A stretch of 64,000 bases of DNA from Apoderus coryli (taxonomy: Eukaryota > Arthropoda > Insecta > Coleoptera > Attelabidae). The position numbers were made by a program, and so were the translations under genes. Of this stretch, positions 57,533 through 64,000 are shown one piece after another (within the stretch, counting starts at the first letter, position 1; every line of letters begins with the position of its first letter). Below the pieces are notes generated by a model that saw nothing but the letters and a program-made list of their open reading frames with translations, had not been told where the DNA came from and ran no database searches. Location of the stretch: the NCBI GenBank assembly GCA_911728435.2, contig OU452201.1:11284001-11348000 (forward strand). Reading direction: 5' to 3'.

Positions 57533-58792
57533 ATGGACTGGAGTACTACTATATTTCAAAAATTTAAGAAATCTGGATATTTTCAGGAACAGCAAGTAAA
57601 ACCACGATCTGATCGGCACACATCCACTAAAGAATTACCAAATACACATACTAAAAATAATCAGCCATATATCAGTGAAAGTAAATGTCCAATCTACGTT
57701 CACCAGTTTACACCAGTTAAAATATCACCTCAATATTTCTATAACCAGAAACCAACATCTCCCAGAGTTAGACCTAATAATAGTATAACAAAAAATCCAA
57801 AACAGATGCTTGATAAATTAGAAGAGACTTACTGGGTTAGCTGGAAGCCTCGAAGAGACACTGAAATAAATACTAATTTCCCAGCCAAAGATAGAATATC
57901 TCCCACAATTGAAGGCCATAATCAGATGCAAGCTTATGGTGACATTGAAGATACGATCCTGGCTTATCTAACAGAGAGAAAGATTAAATACAGTGATCCT
58001 ACAATGATAAAATCCAAAGAAACTAAACCCACGAAATATAAATCCATTACTCGAAAACCTATAAAGGAATATTCTTCCGTGTTTGATTCTGTTACAGATG
58101 CTTGTAGCGTATCTGACGATAAAAGTTCTGACACATTAATTAACCGTTTTGAGGTAATTTACAAAGCAACAGACGCTCATATTACCGATGACATTCATAA
58201 ACCAAATCAACGAGACGCTACAATAATTGATAAAAATCCATCTGAATCTGACAAAGAATTAGTTGTACCAAACGAATATGATGTAGCCACAATTTATAAA
58301 AAAGATCAAACTGAACAAAAATCATCCACACTAATTAATGAATTGTCAAATCTCGATAATACAAGTTCATACTCAACAACACAATCAGCAGTAACGGAAA
58401 TTAAAGAAAATGAGCAAGGAAATACCGTATTTGTTGTGAACAGTATACAACTGTCAGCACAAGAAAATTTAACAGACCAGAATAATGAACACGAGGAAAT
58501 CATTGAACCTGAAGAAACGGAAAGTAAAATCTTAAAACATACTGATTCCTTGATACTAGCGAAGAAAAAACATGAGGAAAATGAAAATAAAGAACATTAC
58601 CAACAACCAAAATGTATTAAGTTATACAGAAAACATACTGTACCAGTTACAACATATTCAAGAGGTGGTACATACCCATTGAAGTCTTGTTTAAGAAAAG
58701 AGTCGAGCTTTAAAGGGAACTTCAGATTAGGAGCGCCTGGAAGTAATCTTTTTGTTAGTGTTGGATCATTTAACAAAAGAAGAAGATACTAA
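57533..58792 (+). CDS. Single-exon 419-aa disordered protein, unknown
   Basis: The start is the first ATG after an in-frame TAA at 57512-57514; the frame runs without introns to TAA. I do not recognise the protein. It is rich in Lys, Thr, Ser, Asn, Asp and Glu, has no signal peptide or membrane helix, and looks largely disordered. Patches that may be conserved because of their Trp, Tyr and Pro content are KCPIYVHQFTPVKISPQYFY and LEETYWVSWKPRR in the N-terminal third, and TYPLKSCLRK followed by GAPGSNLFVSVGSFNKRRRY at the C terminus. An acidic, Thr-rich middle separates them. ATTAAA at 58813-58818 may be its poly(A) signal. Its stop is 127 bp from the stop of the convergent MDH-like gene. A gene without introns beside many-exon genes could be a retrocopy or a testis-type gene; that is speculation. 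Confidence 0.75.
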   Translation: MDWSTTIFQKFKKSGYFQEQQVKPRSDRHTSTKELPNTHTKNNQPYISESKCPIYVHQFTPVKISPQYFYNQKPTSPRVRPNNSITKNPKQMLDKLEETYWVSWKPRRDTEINTNFPAKDRISPTIEGHNQMQAYGDIEDTILAYLTERKIKYSDPTMIKSKETKPTKYKSITRKPIKEYSSVFDSVTDACSVSDDKSSDTLINRFEVIYKATDAHITDDIHKPNQRDATIIDKNPSESDKELVVPNEYDVATIYKKDQTEQKSSTLINELSNLDNTSSYSTTQSAVTEIKENEQGNTVFVVNSIQLSAQENLTDQNNEHEEIIEPEETESKILKHTDSLILAKKKHEENENKEHYQQPKCIKLYRKHTVPVTTYSRGGTYPLKSCLRKESSFKGNFRLGAPGSNLFVSVGSFNKRRRY

Positions 58793-58841
58793 ATGTATAT
58801 AGGTACGTATCTATTAAAACAATGACATAAAACTTTGGTCT

Positions 58842-58847
58842 TTTATT
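58842..58847 (-). terminator. Poly(A) signal of MDH-like gene
   Basis: AATAAA on the minus strand, 73 bp beyond the TGA of the MDH-like gene. It lies in the 127-bp gap between two convergent stops, so the two transcripts probably overlap at their 3' ends. Confidence 0.5.
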
Positions 58848-58919
58848 TAATTTTCATAAACAATATACCTTAATATTTTCTAATTAAAAATCACAAAAAT
58901 AAGTATTTATTGTACATTT

Positions 58920-61635
58920 TCAACAGTTTAAAACCTTTTTGCTAGGAGCATTTATTAATGGTTCATCTTTATTATTTTCAATAGTTTCTGTTGGTTTGTC
59001 ACAAATAGCAACTGGTTCTCTCTCTATTACTGGTTTTTGTTCACCACTTACAATAGCTTCGCCCATTCTGATATTTTCTTTAATAAACATAGAAGCTTTT
59101 CTTAAAAGATGTGCTTCAAGACCGCTAATTTTTGGCATATGTGAAGATAAGATACCATGGCGACCTAAGATGACACATTTTTAAAGTCACGTAAACACTT
59201 GACTATAAGATATAATTCAGAATTGATATTTACAAAAAAATTATCTGGATAATTTACTGCAATGCTTTAAAATATCTTACCTAATCTTACTACAGATGTC
59301 ATATATGGTAAGAACTGTCCTATATGACCTGTCTGTCGAACAAAGGCACATTCCACACAACTCGTATCGCCGTCCAGGGCTTTTAACATTGCATTAATAA
59401 ACCTGGATATACCTAAAGCTGGTGTTATACATATCGAACAACAATTACCGTATAACTTTAGGACCTCCTCTTCTGATCGAGCAATTGCTTCAATTACAGT
59501 TCGATGATTTTGCTATAACATAATATAATTAGGTGTGTTAAAATTGCTCTTTTGTTAAACACGGTCAAATTCGTCGAAATAGGATAGAATAATATTATCC
59601 AAAATATCAATGGAAGCTGGTGAAGCGATTTAAAAATGATAGTTTATTAACGCTAATGCCAGTATTAATTGCTCAAAAATCATACACTAGACGCGGATAA
59701 AGTTTTACCTAATAAGCTTAGCAGTTTTAGAAATTTATTATTAAATCCCTTCTAAAGATGTCTATTACTACTACTAGATTACTAAATAATCTTTCTAATC
59801 GAAGATCACATATGCTTAAAGCAGAGCTGACTGATAGTTTCAAATATCTACAACAAACCGTGGATCACGGACACGTGCAGTAAACTTATATTTTTAATAG
59901 CCAAATTCTTGATTATCATCAATTTTAAAACTATGTATTTCCCTTTTCTTACTAACTCTAGGAATACACACTGTCACAGCCTTCTTTAGATAAGCCATGG
60001 AACAGTATATTTGGCAACGTTGAATTCTAGTCAATTTGTGTATGTTTACATTATTACATCGCGATCTAATTAAATCAGTGCTAATTGAGCTTAATAAAAA
60101 CGTTGGATAAAAAGTTTTTTTATCGAACTTGTAGTTATAAGTGTGTATACATATCGTCTAAATTGTGTGTAAGTTACAATACCAAATAATCTGTTAGTTA
60201 AAAAATAAAGTAATTTGTTTGGACTCTTTGACGGTGGTTAAAATTGCGGGATTCTTATAGGGATACTAATTGGTTCTATTGTTGGGTCGTGAACAGTTTT
60301 CTTTTTGTAAAACTAGTTGTAATAATTGTGTATAAATATATGGTCTAAATTTTCTGTAAGTTACAACACCGGAGAAACTGTTTGTTAAAAAAATAGAGTG
60401 GTATATGCTGCGGTAGTGTTTGTCGTATACCTACCTACCTTTTGTACGAGGGTTTTTATGTATATTTAAGAATTATTATTTTTAATAAGTAACCAACATT
60501 AAGGACTTTTAAGACCAGGAAAACAAGTTTTGTATTTTGAAAAACTCTAAACTAAACTTGGCAGGCTTACTTGACTTGATGGGCGCCCGTATGTGAACAG
60601 ACTAGAGATACGATTGATTTACGATTTATGAAGGTCTAATTTAATGCCTGACAAACTTGTTGAGACAAGAGTTATAGCTATTTAATTTAATTGAACAGCA
60701 AACTTATAAAAGTTTTACCACTTCACCAAAATCCAATTATTTCATTGAACATTGAGAAGAAATTCGAGAAGATGGTAGGTACCTACACTATTTCTTTACC
60801 TCGTGAATTCTTTTTGGCTTGCATTGTGAAACAACTGGAACAAGACAATTCTGGGATACACCTCCAATTATTGGACAAATTATATCCGATACATTCTGTT
60901 CGCAATTTTGACTTACATAGTAATTTGTTCTCATACCAGAGACATTTGAGAGTCCAATAATTTTCCTGCTATCATGTAGACCAGCTTTTTTGTATTCCTA
61001 AAAATATATTAGCTAGATTAATCACAAGGTCATTGAGATATTATTAAAAAATAAAAGCTAATACCTCGGATGCCAAGGGAACAAATGCTTCAATTGGTGG
61101 TTTTGCAATACAAAATATTCCTTTAGGATTAAACTCTATCATATACAAAGCTGCAGTTCTGACATCATCTAAATTTTTTTGAAAAAGATCTTTAGAAGTT
61201 TCGCGAGTTTTCGATCGACAACCACCTACAGTAACGACTATGTCGGCATCCTTAAAATAAAATACTTGTTATATACTTAGAGAAATATTTCAATTAATAT
61301 TTGTTAAATGGAATCTAATGAAATTCTATACTTACCATTATTGCATATTTGAGTACAGATGGTCCAGCAAATGATTTAACCACGGTTTTCGTATCAATAT
61401 GACTCAAATCCTCGGCAATCGCACAAATTTTCATGTGTTTGTCATACAAGCGTAATTCACCTAAATGAGGACTTTGTTTTAAAAGTAATGCTAAATATTT
61501 GCCGACATTATTATGTGCTGCATCCAAAATTGTGACTATCGGATGATTAGGTTTTGAAGCATTTGAACTACAAAGCCTAATGCAGGAGTTCTTTAAAAAT
61601 ACTCTACTGTTAAATTTTAATGATTTTGAAATCAT
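58920..61635 (-). CDS. Mitochondrial malate dehydrogenase-like, active site lost
   Basis: Five minus-strand exons join in phase into 386 aa: 61635-61336 (ATG), 61250-61065, 60997-60800, 59512-59281, 59164-58920 (TGA). The first 30 residues are basic and Ser-rich without acids, as in mitochondrial presequences. The fold is that of MDH2: LLLKQSPHLGELRLYD, then EDLSHIDTKTVVKSFAGP, and a C-terminal ALDGDTSCVECAFVRQTGHI block. Key residues are gone. The NAD loop GAxGGIG reads DAAHNNVG. The substrate loop reads GGCRSKTRETS, keeping the first Arg but not the second in place. SNPVNS reads AKPPIE. LDIVR reads VSGMR, losing Asp. The catalytic GGHAGK reads GGVSQN, losing His. An acidic tail of about 45 residues follows the normal end. 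The frame and splice sites are intact, so it is probably expressed as a non-catalytic paralogue. Insects are known to have testis-biased MDH paralogues. Confidence 0.88.
60113..60394. repeat. Diverged duplication in an MDH intron
   Basis: Unit A (60113-60210) and unit B (60294-60394) share AGTTTT, ACTTGTAGT/ACTAGTTGT, ATTGTGTATA, CGTCTAAATT/GGTCTAAATT, CTGTAAGTTACAA and CTGTTTGTTAAAAAA. Units are about 180 bp apart in direct orientation. They lie in the intron between MDH-like exons 3 and 4. Confidence 0.55.
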
Positions 61636-62175
61636 TATTTTGTTATTATCACTTCAAATTTTGTATCGTACACAAAAAAATATTAAACTAAAACAAAACT
61701 ATCAAATTGACATTTGACAGTTTGTCTTTGTTGATGAACACAACAGAAAGAACACAAGCAGCTCTTGTGCACGATGGACAATGCTTGCTAATTTAAATGT
61801 CTCATATTCATATAGGATCTCTTATGCAATAATTTCGGAAGTCCTCAGAAAATATGGCTTATTATAGCATATATTTTCTCCTGCTGGGCAGGAACATGAA
61901 ATATGTTCCGATGCTTAATATTTTTCCAGGCATATCGGCAATGTTACGGGACATAAAAAATGAACGCTGCCTATATGGCGTATACTTACGCAAAAAGTGT
62001 AGATACCTACCTAATTATTGTTGTATTATTGAGGACTGTTCCAACCACATCCTTAATAATTAAAACACACCATCTTTCATAAATTAAAATTCTAATTTAA
62101 CAAAATAATATCGCATTTATAAAACAGTGTATTTGATATTTTAACATCTAAAAACATGGAAACAACCAACCTAGT

Positions 62176-63448
62176 TTACAATTTAATGGCATCAGCAAGA
62201 GAGCAGGAGAGACCAGTGCCATCTGGTTCTACTTGTAATGATGTAACTTTACCATTTTCAACTACCATGGAATACCTGAGAATGGAAATAGTGAAATAAT
62301 AACAATCATAATTAATTAAAATGTAATGTAATAGGGTTAAGTGTACGCTTATTCTTAATTAAACCACTAGATAGATACCAAAGCAAAAAAAGACCATAAT
62401 GCAACTTAGAAAAAAATAGAGAGAAAATACAACATGATGATTTATACTTATTGAAATTCAAAAGTCTGAATTCGTGCGGAATACATACAATATAAACTCT
62501 AATTACCTTTTGCTTCGTACACCCCCAAGCGGTGGTAGTTCAACAGCCAAGTCAACAGCCTTTGTAAAAGCTGCTGATGGATCAGCTAACAAACGCACTT
62601 TTCCTTCAGCTTTCTGATCCTTAGCCCATGCAGACATTACAAATGGATCGTTTACAGACACACAGAAGATTTCGGAAACCCCTTGTGTTTTCAACTCGTC
62701 AGCTTTGGTAACATAACCAGGCAAATGAGTCTAAAATTTTATAGAAATAATTAGTAAGTAGGTACCTAGTAAGTATAGTTAGGTAGTGTTTGTAAAATTG
62801 TAAATGTAGATTTTCTAAAAAAACTCTTGGTCACACATCTGCCTGTAGTTTCTACTACTTTTAGTTAATCGATGTGACCTGATGTGTAACGTACTTAACG
62901 TACAATAACTGTCACGAAATATATATAAGTACAATTTCTGAACCTTACAACATTGTCCCCGAACAATGTCTGCATCTACCTATCTATTTAATTCACAACT
63001 CTTTATTAAAAATACATATGATTATTTTCAGTTTTAAATTATCTGATATTATGCATCTAATTATTGCAGTACTTTTATAAATCAAACCAAGGTTACCTTA
63101 GAACAACCAGGTGTAAATGCCCCAGGCACCGCTAATATCACAATTTTCTTTCCTTGAGACTCTTTGACCAAATTTACTTTTTTTGTCGGATTATCCTCGA
63201 ACAGATCAACATTAGGTATAGCTTCTCCAACCTAATTCAAATTAAAATGGTAAGTAAGTACACCGTACTTTAACATAGCTAGGTACATACATATTAACTA
63301 ACATTATGTAATTAATATTAAATTCTATATAATGATAATTATTAAGGAAACTTACTTTGACCATATTTATTGCTGTTGTTGCAAGAAATCTATTAAAAAC
63401 ACAATTTGCCTGCTTCAAACCACTTTTAATAACAAAACTGACATTCAT
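62176..63448 (-). CDS. Prdx5: Peroxiredoxin-5 (atypical 2-Cys peroxidase)
   Basis: Four minus-strand exons join in phase into 183 aa: 63448-63356 (ATG), 63231-63097, 62730-62507, 62275-62176 (TAA). The enzyme reduces hydrogen peroxide, organic peroxides and peroxynitrite with thioredoxin. The peroxidatic Cys is in [16 protein letters not shown], with the Thr and Pro of the active site kept. The resolving Cys is in [10 protein letters not shown] near the C terminus. A third Cys lies in IFCVSVND, then [16 protein letters not shown]. The first 31 residues ([20 protein letters not shown]...) are basic and precede a second Met, as in genes that make mitochondrial and cytosolic forms from two starts. 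The C terminus is IKL, not a canonical peroxisomal SKL-type signal. The gene appears complete and lies 540 bp upstream of the MDH-like gene on the same strand. Confidence 0.95.
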
Positions 63449-63581
63449 TTTTTTTTATTTCGGTTCCTATTGATTAGCAATTCCCACTTATTTGACTTTC
63501 CACTATCAGAAGACAGAGAAGAATATACTGTCCCCATGCGATAGAAAAAGAAGGAGTAACAAATTATCAATAATTTGCATC

Positions 63582-63662
63582 ATGGAAGGGTACCTAAAAG
63601 AAATATCAGATAACCTTGTAGAATTACAAAATTATTACATGTTTAAAACTGCTATGCTGTAA
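63582..63662 (+). CDS. Possible first exon of a divergent gene
   Basis: ATG at 63582 opens MEGYLKEISDNLVELQNYYM then FKTAM, followed by CT and GTAAAC, which could be a splice donor at 63659. If not spliced, the frame stops at once (TAA at 63660-63662). It points away from Prdx5, whose ATG is 134 bp to the left, as in a bidirectional promoter. The amphipathic, Leu-spaced sequence could start a coiled coil. No family is recognised and no following exon is visible before the window ends. Confidence 0.25.
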   Translation: MEGYLKEISDNLVELQNYYMFKTAML

Positions 63663-64000
63663 ACAAAATACCTAAGTCATTGTTTATAAAGACAGTTCCT
63701 AAGTATATCAGATATCAGTTTTACAAAGCATGACAGTAAAAAGTGTTTGTCATACATCTCTCGTGATACCTACTATAAGCTCTTCGTAAATGTTGGAAGT
63801 TTCGGTCACACTGCCTGCCGATCACCACTGATGAGTTGTGGATCAACGAAACTGGTGAAAGCATGGTAGTGTGAAACAAATTCCAACATAACTGAGTCTT
63901 GTTACTCTACGAGTATGTAATTCATTAATACGTGTTTGTATTAGTAAGCATAACTGCTGAGAAATGCTACGTAACTTTAAAAATATCAAATGTTTGACCA
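63663..64000. other. No feature seen
   Basis: AT-rich end of the window. If 63582-63658 is a real exon, this would be its first intron. Confidence 0.35.

Noticed and set aside
1..64000. CRISPR array, operon or prophage
   Set aside because: No regularly spaced repeats with unique spacers, no Shine-Dalgarno-led gene rows; intron-containing genes show that this is a nuclear eukaryotic sequence.

Overview
The window is AT-rich animal nuclear DNA. Its genes are split by GT-AG introns, non-coding DNA is abundant, and decayed transposons and GTAGGTACCTAC-type simple motifs are everywhere. Gene content, the LINE, mariner, Tc1 and Harbinger-type relics, and the codon and intron style point to an insect. 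I cannot fix the order from sequence alone. I rebuilt six protein-coding genes by joining exons at splice sites in matching phase; most reference exon positions were checked base by base.

Layout: (1) 820-13545, plus strand: the 3' eleven exons of an ABCG1/ABCG4-type ABC half-transporter. Its first coding exon(s) lie before the window. Its introns hold a Tc1 element, a PIF/Harbinger-like MITE and other repeats. (2) 14776-16145, minus: a 5'-truncated LINE. (3) 17287-20572, minus: a complete four-exon SLC35A-family nucleotide-sugar transporter (352 aa), with a foldback MITE in an intron. (4) 23525-50176, plus: a six-exon gene for a 260-aa Ser-rich acidic/basic protein spread over 27 kb. A short motif resembles FAM53/simplet proteins. 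Introns of about 10 and 11 kb contain a second LINE copy, a LINE fragment of another family, a complete but dead mariner, tRNA-like SINEs, several MITEs and long palindromes. (5) 50177-57532: no gene seen. (6) 57533-58792, plus: a single-exon 419-aa disordered protein of unknown function. It is convergent with (7) 58920-61635, minus: a five-exon mitochondrial malate-dehydrogenase-like protein that has lost the catalytic Asp-His pair and other active-site residues. (8) 62176-63448, minus: peroxiredoxin-5, complete in four exons.

The genes do not form one pathway. The right end groups two mitochondrial-type proteins (Prdx5 and the MDH-like protein) head to tail. The strongest unusual item is the degenerate yet open MDH-like gene. 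The rest of the interest lies in the mobile-element record: an IR/DR Tc1 with symmetric 200-bp spacing, a MITE whose target duplication overlaps a splice donor, a foldback family with complementary arm loss, a perfect 36-bp palindrome, and inverted Tc1-like relics bracketing two exons. No CRISPR, operon or prokaryotic feature is present.
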